From Pseudomonas cuatrocienegasensis (GTDB lineage: Bacteria > Pseudomonadota > Gammaproteobacteria > Pseudomonadales > Pseudomonadaceae), in the NCBI RefSeq assembly GCF_900110925.1, contig NZ_FOFP01000025.1:1-48271 (forward strand): a DNA stretch of 48,271 bases, read 5' to 3'. A program made the position numbers and the translations under genes. Under the pieces are notes generated by a model, which saw only the letters and a list, made by a program, of their open reading frames with translations, was not told the DNA's origin and searched no databases. Below, piece by piece: positions 8,418 through 16,085 of this stretch (position 1 is the stretch's first letter; every line of letters starts with the position of its first letter).

Positions 8418-8452
8418 GCCGTTCACTTGTTGCAAGTGAGCGGCTTTTTTTT
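8418..8452 (+). terminator. gabT terminator
   Basis: A 12-bp stem (8418-8429 with 8433-8444, GCCGTTCACTTG with CAAGTGAGCGGC, one G-U pair) and a 3-nt loop precede eight T residues. It lies about 40 bp after the gabT stop. Confidence 0.9.
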
Positions 8453-8460
8453 GCCTGCGC

Positions 8461-9543
8461 TCAGTGTCCTGCCAGCTCCGAAATCAGCGAGTTGACCACC
8501 ATGCTGGCTTTTTCCATCTCGGTAACGGCGCGCAATACGCTGTTCCAATCCTGGCCCTGGGCGGCGTGCAAGGCCTCGTGTGCGCGGTCGTGGACTGACT
8601 TGTGCGGCTGCTCCAGTTGCTGAAAGCTGCGACGGTTGCCGTAGCGCCGGTTGGTGTCGCTGTTCTGGTACCACTGCCCGAGACGGCAGCTGGTGTGACT
8701 GCTCAGCTGTGTGTTGCTGTCCTGCAGGAACAACCGCTGGTAGACGGTGAGCTTGAACAGCAGGTGATCCAGCTTGACCGCTTCGCAGAACGAGCCCAGC
8801 GCGATGTTTTCGATGAGCTGGCTCATGTGCTCGCCCATCACCACCATTTCATCCAGGGTCTGCGCCGAGTGCGAGACGTCGCCAGACAAGCGTGTTGCCT
8901 CGTTGGACAGGCTGCCAATGGAGAGGCTGGCGCTATCGGTTTCCTGGTTGATGCTGGCGACCAGCGTGCTGATTTCCTGGGTGGCCTGGCTGGTGCGTTG
9001 GGCCAGGGCGCGCACCTCATCGGCGACCACGGCAAACCCGCGACCCTGGTCGCCCGCGCGGGCAGCCTCGATGGCAGCATTGAGGGCGAGCAGGTTGGTC
9101 TGCTCGGAGATGGCCTTGATCAGGTCGACGATGCGGCTGATCTCACCCACGCGCTGCTGCAGCAGGCCAACGCTCTGCACGCTGCTGACGCCCTGCACTG
9201 CCATGCCGTTGAGTGAGTTCGAGAAGCCACTGAGCAGTGTCGACGTTTCCTGGAAAATGCCCCGGCTCTGATCGAGCTTGGTGACTTCCTGGTTCAGTTG
9301 TTCGGCCTGGGTCACCACGCCGTCTCGGGTTTGCGAGAGAGACTCCTCGAAACGCGCCAGCTTGCCATGCAGTTCATGCTGGTAGCGCGTAACGCCGTGG
9401 AGTTCGGTATGCGCCTGCTGGCTTTGCTGCTGCAGGCTGCGCTGTGCTTCAAGTTCTTGTTGCAACGCGGCTTTTTCTTGGTTCAGGCGGCTGACTTCCC
9501 GCTCTAGATTTTCACAACGCAGGCGCCATTTACGATCGAACAT
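8461..9543 (-). CDS. Soluble methyl-accepting chemotaxis protein with C-terminal CZB zinc-sensing domain
   Basis: A 360-residue cytoplasmic chemoreceptor. It starts with a coiled coil (residues ~8-80, rich in Glu, Gln, Leu). The MCP signalling domain follows, whose hairpin tip is ISEQTNLLALNAAIEAARAGDQGRGFAVVADEVRALA. A C-terminal CZB domain (~235-355) has candidate zinc ligands in KLDHLLFK, SHTSCRLGQWY and HKSVHDRAHEAL. No membrane segment is present. CZB domains bind zinc tightly; in TlpD-like receptors they also sense oxidants, and in DgcZ they inhibit a diguanylate cyclase. I chose the ATG at 9543, which has GGAG 9 nt upstream. The cyclase/phosphodiesterase gene just upstream on the same strand suggests shared control of motility. 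Confidence 0.88.
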   Translation of the reverse strand: MFDRKWRLRCENLEREVSRLNQEKAALQQELEAQRSLQQQSQQAHTELHGVTRYQHELHGKLARFEESLSQTRDGVVTQAEQLNQEVTKLDQSRGIFQETSTLLSGFSNSLNGMAVQGVSSVQSVGLLQQRVGEISRIVDLIKAISEQTNLLALNAAIEAARAGDQGRGFAVVADEVRALAQRTSQATQEISTLVASINQETDSASLSIGSLSNEATRLSGDVSHSAQTLDEMVVMGEHMSQLIENIALGSFCEAVKLDHLLFKLTVYQRLFLQDSNTQLSSHTSCRLGQWYQNSDTNRRYGNRRSFQQLEQPHKSVHDRAHEALHAAQGQDWNSVLRAVTEMEKASMVVNSLISELAGH

Positions 9544-9633
9544 GGAACACAACTCCAAACCCAGGCAGGTAAACGATTCGGCGAGGCCGGTACACCATTT
9601 ATTTCGGCAGGCAAGGCTGAAGATTGAGTGTCA

Positions 9634-12507
9634 TTAAAGCTCGGGGATTGCCTGCTTGGCCGCGTTATCCAAACCATCGCGCAACAGCGCCAGCGGCCGT
9701 GGGTGGTCGATGAAGTAGCCCTGCGCGTAATCGATCCCGAGTTCACGCAAGCAGTCCAGCGTCGCCTGGCTTTCGACGAACTCGGCCACGGTCTGCAGGC
9801 CGAGCTGTGCGGCAATCTGTTGCATGGAGCGGACCATCGCCTGGTTGATGGGGTCGGCTTCGAGGTCGCGAATGAAGCTGCCGTCGATCTTCAGAATGTC
9901 CAGGGGCAAGTGGCGCAGGTAGGCGTAGGAGGCGAAGCCGCTGCCGAAGTCATCCAGGGCGACTTTCAATCCCTGGCTGCGCAGTTGCTTGATCCAGCGT
10001 GACGACACCCCGAGTTCGCCCAGGGCGACCATCTCCGTGACTTCGATGCACAGCTTGGCCGGTGGTAGGCCGTACTCGTGCAATTGCGTGCTGAGTTGCT
10101 GGTGGAATTCACTGTCGAGCAGCGAGGCGGCGCTGAGATTCACATTGACCTGGGCCAGGCGCTCAAGATGCCGGGGGTTGGCCGCCAGCCATTGCAGCAG
10201 ATGCTGAATGACCCAGCGATCGATGGCCCCCAGCAGGCCATAGCGCTCGGCGGCACCGAGAAACTGAGCGGGGCCGATCCACTCCGCGCTGATTGGGTCG
10301 CGGTAGCGCAGCAGCACCTCGTAATGCAGACGTGTATCGCTGTGCTGCAGCGCCATCACCGGTTGAAAGAACAGCTCGAAATGGCCTTGGTCGAGGCCTT
10401 CGCGCAGGCGGGTGATCCACTGCAGTTGGCGCTGGTGTTCGAGCAGTGCGCCGTCGGCCGGGTTGAACACCAGCACCCGGTTGCGGCCCTGGTGCTTGGC
10501 CTGCTGGCTTGCACTGTCGGCCCAGTTCAGTGCGCCCTGCCAATCGCTTACTGCGGGCCCGAGCGCCAGCAGGCCGATGCTGGCATACAGGCGAAATGGC
10601 CGGCCTTCCCAGGTGAATAGAAACTGTTCGACGCTGCGCCGCAGGTGCTCCGCCTGGCAGTTGGCTGCCTGGTCGTCGGTGTCGCGCAGCAGCACGGCAA
10701 ACTCGTCGCCGCCGACCCTGGCCAGTTCGGCTGACGGGGGCAACTGGTGTTGCAGACGGCTGGCCAACTGACGCAGCAACTGGTCGCCGGCAGAGTGCCC
10801 GCAGAGGTCATTGACCTGTTTGAACTGGTCCAGGTCCAGATACAGCAGGTGGCTGAAGCGTCGCGCTCCACCGTTCAGGCTTTCCTGCAGCAGGCGCTCC
10901 AGTTCGCGGCGGTTGAGTAGACCGGTCAGCGAGTCGCGCGCGGCCAGGTGTTGCAGGCGCTCCTCCAGCGCACGGCGTTCGCTGAGGTCGACAACGATGC
11001 CTTCGATGCAATCCTGAGCTGGGCGCAAGTGCAGCGACAGGTAGACCCAGCGCGGCGTGCCCTGCAGGTCGTGGAGTTGGCATTCCTGGCTGATGGCCGG
11101 TTGCGCAAGGTTCAGGGACGCGGTCAGTTGCTGCCAGGTACTGGCCCCCAGCAAGCGCTGGATCGCTGTGCCGACCAGCGCGTCGGGCGCCATATCCGGC
11201 TGGAGAAAGCGCGCCAGGCTGGGATTGGCCTCCAGCAATATGCCGGCAGAGGTGCAACGGAAAATGCCCTCGCTGGCGCTGCGAAACAGCGCCCGGTACT
11301 GCTCCAGATTACTGATCGCTTGGGCCTGGCTGACCAGCAAGGCGCGCCGCACGCGCTCCAGCTGGCGATCCAGCAGGGCGGCGAACAGCAGCATGCTGAT
11401 GGCTGGCAAGTAGGCGTGCAGGTAGATAAAACCAGGAGGCAGCGGCATCAGCCCAGAGCGGCTGAGTGGCACGATGAGCATCAGCACCAGGGCTGTGCTC
11501 CAGCACAGGAGATAGCCCAGGGCGTAGGGGCGTCGCTGCCACAGCCCGAGCAACACCAAAAGCATCTGGAAAAGCCCAGTGATCAGGATCACAACATTGA
11601 GCGTGGCATAGGCCTGGTCACTTACCAGGCTCCAGCTGCATACCACCAGGGTGCTGGCAAAGAGCAGATCGCGCGCCCAGCGCAGGCGGCCCAGGCGTAG
11701 CTTCAAGGCACTGGCCAAAAACAGCGTGCTGAAAATCAGCATCACGGGGTTGGCCAGGTTCGCCAGCAGCGGTGGTAACCAGGGCCAGTCAGGCAAGAGC
11801 AGCCCGGTCAGACCATGCACCGTCGCGTTGTACACCGCCACGCCGACCACGGTGATGCAGAAATAGCCCATCTGCGGTTCACGCAGGGTGGCGAAACGGA
11901 TCAGGTAGAACAGCGCGAAGCTGAGCATTGCTCCCAGCAGTAGGCCGCTCTGCAGCCAGGCCTGGGCACTCAGCAGAGGGGCTTGGTCGGCGTTGACCAG
12001 TTGCATGGGCAGGCTGATCGAGGAGCCGCTCTGCACCCGGACCAGCAGGGTATGTGGGCCCTGACCGAGCGGCGGCAGGTTGAGCATGAAGTGCGGATAG
12101 GGTGCGCCCCGCTGCAGAAAGGGCAAGCGGTCGCCGCTGTACAGGGGGTGGGCCAGGTGGCGGCCGTCGAACACCCAGACTTGCAGATCATCGAGAAAGG
12201 GGTGGTCAATCAACAGGCTGAGCCGCTGCAGGGCAGGCAACTGCAGTTGCACCGCGGCCCACCAGGCGCTGGTGGAGTAGCCAAGGCGCGGGATGCCACT
12301 GTGTAGTACGCCGCGCGCGGGCAGGGCCTGTAACACCTCCGTGGCGGTCAATGTGCCGCTCGGGTCTTCGAGCAGCAGGCTGTGCTCGATCGGCCTTGGC
12401 TGCTGCAGCTGTTCGGCACTCAGGGTCAGGCTTGGCAAAGTCGTGGCCGGCGCCTGCATGCCCCAACAGGCAAACATCAGAAGCAGCCAGCGTAATACAG
12501 GTTTCAT
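9634..12507 (-). CDS. 7TMR-DISM sensor with PAS, GGDEF and EAL domains (c-di-GMP turnover)
   Basis: A 957-residue membrane protein. In order it has a signal peptide (~1-22), a periplasmic 7TMR-DISM-type beta-sandwich domain (~30-175), seven transmembrane segments (~185-385), a short coiled coil, a PAS domain (~400-515), a GGDEF domain (~520-680) and an EAL domain (~695-945). The cyclase motif is intact (RVGGDEFAVLL). The EAL domain has EVL in place of EAL (HYEVLLRYRD) and keeps NVNLS, IEVTE, DDFGSGFASYAYL, KIDGSFI and QGYFI, so catalysis is plausible. No RxxD inhibitory site precedes GGDEF (LYLDLDQFKQVND). GAGG lies 9 nt before the ATG. Whether it makes or degrades c-di-GMP cannot be read from sequence. 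Confidence 0.93.
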   Translation of the reverse strand: MKPVLRWLLLMFACWGMQAPATTLPSLTLSAEQLQQPRPIEHSLLLEDPSGTLTATEVLQALPARGVLHSGIPRLGYSTSAWWAAVQLQLPALQRLSLLIDHPFLDDLQVWVFDGRHLAHPLYSGDRLPFLQRGAPYPHFMLNLPPLGQGPHTLLVRVQSGSSISLPMQLVNADQAPLLSAQAWLQSGLLLGAMLSFALFYLIRFATLREPQMGYFCITVVGVAVYNATVHGLTGLLLPDWPWLPPLLANLANPVMLIFSTLFLASALKLRLGRLRWARDLLFASTLVVCSWSLVSDQAYATLNVVILITGLFQMLLVLLGLWQRRPYALGYLLCWSTALVLMLIVPLSRSGLMPLPPGFIYLHAYLPAISMLLFAALLDRQLERVRRALLVSQAQAISNLEQYRALFRSASEGIFRCTSAGILLEANPSLARFLQPDMAPDALVGTAIQRLLGASTWQQLTASLNLAQPAISQECQLHDLQGTPRWVYLSLHLRPAQDCIEGIVVDLSERRALEERLQHLAARDSLTGLLNRRELERLLQESLNGGARRFSHLLYLDLDQFKQVNDLCGHSAGDQLLRQLASRLQHQLPPSAELARVGGDEFAVLLRDTDDQAANCQAEHLRRSVEQFLFTWEGRPFRLYASIGLLALGPAVSDWQGALNWADSASQQAKHQGRNRVLVFNPADGALLEHQRQLQWITRLREGLDQGHFELFFQPVMALQHSDTRLHYEVLLRYRDPISAEWIGPAQFLGAAERYGLLGAIDRWVIQHLLQWLAANPRHLERLAQVNVNLSAASLLDSEFHQQLSTQLHEYGLPPAKLCIEVTEMVALGELGVSSRWIKQLRSQGLKVALDDFGSGFASYAYLRHLPLDILKIDGSFIRDLEADPINQAMVRSMQQIAAQLGLQTVAEFVESQATLDCLRELGIDYAQGYFIDHPRPLALLRDGLDNAAKQAIPEL

Positions 12508-12559
12508 CCGATGGCCTCAGCGCCGACATCAACAAGCGCCTCGCGTGCGCGCTGCGAGT

Positions 12560-12994
12560 CTAGCTGAGAACCGGACTGCTAATTGCGCTGGCGCTCTCAC
12601 TCAGCTCACTGAGCAGCTTGCTCACCTGGGTGGCGGTCATGCTGAAGGGGTCGAAGCGGTCGCTGCGCGAATACTTGAGAAACAGTGCACGGTTGGCCTG
12701 GCGTGCACCGGCCCAGCCCATACTCCATTCGCTGTACAGGCGACTGTCGATTTCCGCGTAGTCGAGGATGGTCAGATCCTTATGCCGCGTATCGTCGGCC
12801 AGGCGGTTGTAGAGGGCATTGACTGCGTCGCGTGGACCTTCCAGCGCCTGCAGAAAAATTTCGGCATTGCAGCAGAGAATACCCGTCAGCCCTTGGGGCG
12901 GGTTGTTGCGTTGCGAGCTGTCGAGAATTTCCCGGATCAGCTCGCCAGTCACCTGGTGGCTGGCGCGACTGGCGTAAGTCAGACGAACGAGCAT
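12560..12994 (-). CDS. BLUF-domain blue-light photoreceptor
   Basis: A 144-residue protein with a complete BLUF (FAD-binding blue-light sensor) domain over residues 1-100 and a short C-terminal helix. The photocycle residues are present at the standard spacing: Tyr7 in LTYAS, Asn30/31 before PPQGLTG, Gln49 in IFLQALEG, Trp90 and Met92 in SEWSMGW. It has no fused output domain, so it must act on a partner. Likely partners are the neighbouring GGDEF/EAL protein (52 bp downstream on the same strand) or the small membrane protein encoded 12 bp upstream. Short BLUF proteins that regulate c-di-GMP enzymes in trans are known. The ribosome-binding site GGAGG precedes the ATG. Confidence 0.93.
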   Translation of the reverse strand: MLVRLTYASRASHQVTGELIREILDSSQRNNPPQGLTGILCCNAEIFLQALEGPRDAVNALYNRLADDTRHKDLTILDYAEIDSRLYSEWSMGWAGARQANRALFLKYSRSDRFDPFSMTATQVSKLLSELSESASAISSPVLS

Positions 12995-13006
12995 AAAACC
13001 TCCGTT

Positions 13007-13423
13007 TTAACGCGTGAACAGGGTGCGGGCGAACAGCAAGGTGCCAACACCCCAGGCGGCATTGACCAGAAAACCGATCAGAAAGCGCCCCGGCAACTGG
13101 CTGATGGAGAAGCCCAGACCCTTGAGCGGAAAGACGATCAGCAGGGCTACGCTGGTCAGGGCGATGCCGCCGAACAGCAGCCCCTTGAGCCAGGGTTGTG
13201 GCCGTGTGGCATCCCAGCGCAGCACGCTGAGCATCAGCATGCCCCACACGCCGCCCCAGAAAGACGCCGAAAGCCAGGCCGGTACACCGAGCGGTACAGT
13301 CGCCGCGGTATTGAAGGGGGCGAATGGCACCACGCCATAGGCGTGCAGCAACCCGAGTATCGGCTGGTGGAAAAACGGCACGGCAAGAAACCCGGCAATG
13401 AAGAACAGGCTCAGACGTCGCAT
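13007..13423 (-). CDS. Small integral membrane protein of unknown function, BLUF operon
   Basis: A 138-residue protein with four likely membrane spans (starting near residues 4, 52, 82 and 112). The ATG at 13423 is preferred because AGGAG lies 9 nt upstream; a longer frame reaching 13510 has no ribosome-binding site. It is followed after 12 bp by the BLUF photoreceptor, so the two are almost certainly co-transcribed. I do not recognise a characterised family. Co-transcription suggests that it is a membrane partner or target of the light sensor. The promoter would lie in the 135-bp gap shared with the divergent arsS-like gene. Confidence 0.75.
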   Translation of the reverse strand: MRRLSLFFIAGFLAVPFFHQPILGLLHAYGVVPFAPFNTAATVPLGVPAWLSASFWGGVWGMLMLSVLRWDATRPQPWLKGLLFGGIALTSVALLIVFPLKGLGFSISQLPGRFLIGFLVNAAWGVGTLLFARTLFTR

Positions 13424-13558
13424 TTGAGGTACTCCTGCGTGGAAGTTCGCTGATATTGCCTCACTGTATAAGCTTTGTATAACTAAATGCCGTCCATGGC
13501 CCTGTAACACAGCCCACTGTTCGCGCTCTAATGGCTGACCCTAACGAGGAGTATCACC

Positions 13559-14533
13559 GTGCACGCCATGCTTCCCCTGCTCGATCGCCTGGCTTTCCCC
13601 GCCATCCGCCGGGGTGCGTTGCAAGCGCTGCAGGTCAACCTGACCTACACCTGCAACCAGCGCTGTCTGCATTGCCATGTGAATGCCGGGCCGACCCGTA
13701 CCGAGCGCCTTAGCGACGAGGGCCTGGCTCTGCTCTACCAGGTGATCGACGCCCACCCTGTGCAGACCCTCGACCTCACCGGCGGTGCGCCGGAGATGCA
13801 CCCACGCTTTCGCGAGATCGTCAGCCACGCGCGCCGCGAAGGCCTGCGGGTGATCGACCGCTGCAACCTGACCATCCTCAGCGAGCCGGGTTATGAAGAC
13901 CTGGCGCAATTTCTCGCCGACCAAGGCGTGGAAGTCAGTGCCTCGCTGCCCTGCTACTCGCGCGATAACGTCGACAAGCAGCGCGGCGATGGTGTGTTTG
14001 ATGCCAGCATTCGCGGCCTGCAACAGCTCAATGCCCTGGGCTACGGCCAACCAGGCAGCGGCCTGATCCTCAATCTGGTGTACAACCCGCAAGGGCCTAG
14101 CCTGCCGCCGCCGCAAGTGGCGCTGGAGGCCGATTACAAACGCCACCTGGCCGAGGATTTCGGCATCGTCTTCAACCACCTGCTGACCATCACCAACCAG
14201 CCGATTGCGCGCTTTGGCAGCACCCTGGTCAGCAAGGGCCAGTTCAACGGCTATATGCAACTGTTGCGCGACAGCTACCGTCCGGAAAACCTCGAACCGC
14301 TGATGTGCCGCTCGCTGGTCAGCGTCGATTACCAGGGTTATCTGTACGACTGCGACTTCAACCAGATGCTCGACTTGCCGCTGCAGTTGCCCGAGGTGAT
14401 CGGCCGCGACCGGCCGCACCTGCGCGATCTGCTGGGGGCGCGCCTGGACGGCCAGCCCATCGTCACCCGCGATCACTGCTTCGCCTGTACCGCTGGGCAA
14501 GGCTCAAGCTGCGGCGGCGCGCTGAACGAATAG
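13559..14533 (+). CDS. arsS: ArsS-like radical SAM protein (arsenosugar-biosynthesis family)
   Basis: A 324-residue radical SAM enzyme. The [4Fe-4S] motif is Cys32-x3-Cys36-x2-Cys39 (TCNQRCLHCHVNAGP), followed by LDLTGGAPEMHPRF and RCNLTILSEPGYEDL. The C-terminal half has NLVYNPQGPSLPP, the Cys-containing LYDCDFNQML, and a Cys-rich tail DHCFACTAGQGSSCGGAL, as in the ArsS/DUF3641 family. Some ArsS members carry selenocysteine in that tail; this one has cysteine. ArsS is proposed to add an adenosyl-derived group to dimethylarsenite, a step that needs ArsM, and no arsM lies in the window. The GTG at 13559 is chosen because GAGGAG lies 7 nt upstream; an ATG three codons later is an alternative. 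It heads a six-gene rightward cluster. Confidence 0.83.
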   Translation: MHAMLPLLDRLAFPAIRRGALQALQVNLTYTCNQRCLHCHVNAGPTRTERLSDEGLALLYQVIDAHPVQTLDLTGGAPEMHPRFREIVSHARREGLRVIDRCNLTILSEPGYEDLAQFLADQGVEVSASLPCYSRDNVDKQRGDGVFDASIRGLQQLNALGYGQPGSGLILNLVYNPQGPSLPPPQVALEADYKRHLAEDFGIVFNHLLTITNQPIARFGSTLVSKGQFNGYMQLLRDSYRPENLEPLMCRSLVSVDYQGYLYDCDFNQMLDLPLQLPEVIGRDRPHLRDLLGARLDGQPIVTRDHCFACTAGQGSSCGGALNE

Positions 14534-14552
14534 AGTGCGCACCGCGCCTGTG

Positions 14553-14575
14553 TTGGTGCGCGCAGCGCACCCTAC
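14553..14575 (+). repeat. Single copy of the GTAGGGTGCGC palindromic repeat
   Basis: TTGGTGCGCGCAGCGCACCC followed by TAC is one arm of the repeat that occurs as a perfect inverted pair at 16003-16064. It lies in the 75-bp gap between the arsS-like gene and the symporter gene. Confidence 0.6.
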
Positions 14576-14608
14576 GCGCCGGTATAACCATTAACCAAGG
14601 ATCGCTTC

Positions 14609-15988
14609 ATGCAACCAACCAGTCTTACCGGGCTGTTCTTCTGGGGTTTTCTCGTGGTCTACGGCGCGCTGATGCTGGCCCTGTCGCCACGCGCGGTAAC
14701 CCTCGGCGGGTTCTTCAACGGCGAGGACAACCAGGGCCGCAGCGCCAGCCCCTGGCTGATCACCTCCAGCATCTTTATCAGCTGGATCTTCGCCAAATCG
14801 GTGACCAACGCCGCCAACCTCGGGGCCACTTATGGCCTGGTCGGCGGCCTGGCCTATGCCATGTACTGGCTGTCGATTCCGCTCACCGGCTTTGTCATCT
14901 ACCGCCTGCGTCGGCGCTATGCGGCGACCGGCCTGGTGAGTTTTTTGAGCAGCCATTACGGCCGTGGCGCGGCGCTGGCGTTCTCCGCCGCCATTCTGAT
15001 TCGCCTGTTCAACGAGGTGTGGAGCAACACCGCGGTGGTCGGCGGTTATTACGGCGATTCCGGCAGCATCGAATTTATCGCCTCGGCCTTGCTGTTTACC
15101 GCCGTGACTCTGGCCTACAGCCTGCGCGGCGGGCTGCGCAGCTCGATCCTGACTGACGCGGCGCAAGCAGCGATCTTCGTCATCGCCCTGGTCTGGGTGC
15201 TCGGCCTGGTGCTGCCGCAGCATTCGCCCAGCGAGCTGGCCAGCACCAGTAATTGGGCACTGAATGCCGGCGTCGACCTACTGCTGGTCGCCGGCCTGCA
15301 GGCCTTCAGCTACGGCTTCCATGACCCGGTGCTGACCGACCGGGGCTTTATCAGCGAGGAGAAGGCCATGCGCCGCTCCTTTTTGATTGCCGGGGTGCTC
15401 GGCTTTATCGCCATCCTCGCCTTTAGCCTGATCGGCGTGCACGCCCAGCTCAGCGGCATTGCCGCCTCGGACAATGTGCCGGCGGCCCTGGCCAAGAGCC
15501 TGGGTATCGGCGCGTTGCTGGTGATGACCGTGGTGATGGTATCCGCTGCCGGCTCGACTCTGGATTCGACCTTCTCCAGCCTGGCCAAGTTGGCCGGGCG
15601 CGAACTGCCGAAACTGGCTGGCCGCGACCTCGGCCAAAAAGCCATCGGTGTCGGCATGGCGGTGATGGTGGTGTTCGCCCTGCTCGGCAATCTGCCGATG
15701 ATTGCCGGCACCGACATCCTCAAGGCCACCACCATCAGTGGCACCATGGTCATTGGCCTGGCCCCGGTGTTCGTGCTGCATGGCCTGACCAGGCCCACCC
15801 GCCTGGGCTTTCACCTGAGTTTCTGGACCGGCCTGGGCCTGGGCGTAGCCCTGACCCTGAACTGGATTCCGCAAAGCTGGGCCATCGGCGACGGCAAATA
15901 CGCGCTGCTGCTCGGCACCAACCTGTATGGCCTGGGGCTCTGTGTACTCGGCTATCTGCTGCCCGGCTGGTTGCGGAGGGCTGCCTGA
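14609..15988 (+). CDS. Sodium:solute symporter family (SSS) transporter
   Basis: A 459-residue inner-membrane protein with about 13 hydrophobic segments. The sequences ITSSIFISWIFAKSVTNAANLGATYGLVGGLAYAMYW, the Arg-rich loop YRLRRRYAATGLVSFLSSHYG and VSAAGSTLDSTFSSLAKLAGR (sodium-site Ser/Thr region) are typical of the SSS family, which imports sugars, amino acids, organic acids or nucleosides with Na+. The substrate cannot be read from sequence. Position directly after an ArsS-like enzyme suggests that it moves a precursor or product of that pathway. Translation starts at the ATG at 14609, with AAGGA upstream. Confidence 0.85.
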   Translation: MQPTSLTGLFFWGFLVVYGALMLALSPRAVTLGGFFNGEDNQGRSASPWLITSSIFISWIFAKSVTNAANLGATYGLVGGLAYAMYWLSIPLTGFVIYRLRRRYAATGLVSFLSSHYGRGAALAFSAAILIRLFNEVWSNTAVVGGYYGDSGSIEFIASALLFTAVTLAYSLRGGLRSSILTDAAQAAIFVIALVWVLGLVLPQHSPSELASTSNWALNAGVDLLLVAGLQAFSYGFHDPVLTDRGFISEEKAMRRSFLIAGVLGFIAILAFSLIGVHAQLSGIAASDNVPAALAKSLGIGALLVMTVVMVSAAGSTLDSTFSSLAKLAGRELPKLAGRDLGQKAIGVGMAVMVVFALLGNLPMIAGTDILKATTISGTMVIGLAPVFVLHGLTRPTRLGFHLSFWTGLGLGVALTLNWIPQSWAIGDGKYALLLGTNLYGLGLCVLGYLLPGWLRRAA

Positions 15989-16002
15989 TGCGCTTTGGCC
16001 TC

Positions 16003-16064
16003 GTAGGGTGCGCCGTGCGCACCAAGAGTCTGCCTATGGAATTGGTGCGCACGGCGCACCCTAC
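16003..16064. repeat. Perfect 23-bp inverted repeat (REP-like pair)
   Basis: Arms 16003-16025 (GTAGGGTGCGCCGTGCGCAC and three more bases) and 16042-16064 are exact reverse complements with a 16-nt loop. The 97-bp gap between the symporter and metallophosphoesterase genes consists almost entirely of this element. Related single copies lie at 14553 and 37961. In mRNA it would form a very stable hairpin that could stabilise the upstream part or attenuate the downstream part. Confidence 0.9.
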
Positions 16065-16085
16065 CGCTGTTGGGGCTGAAGCCTG

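Noticed and set aside
15989..16085. Rho-independent terminator between symporter and phosphoesterase genes
   Set aside because: The hairpin is strong but has no T-run on either side and matches a dispersed repeat family, so I call it a repeat.
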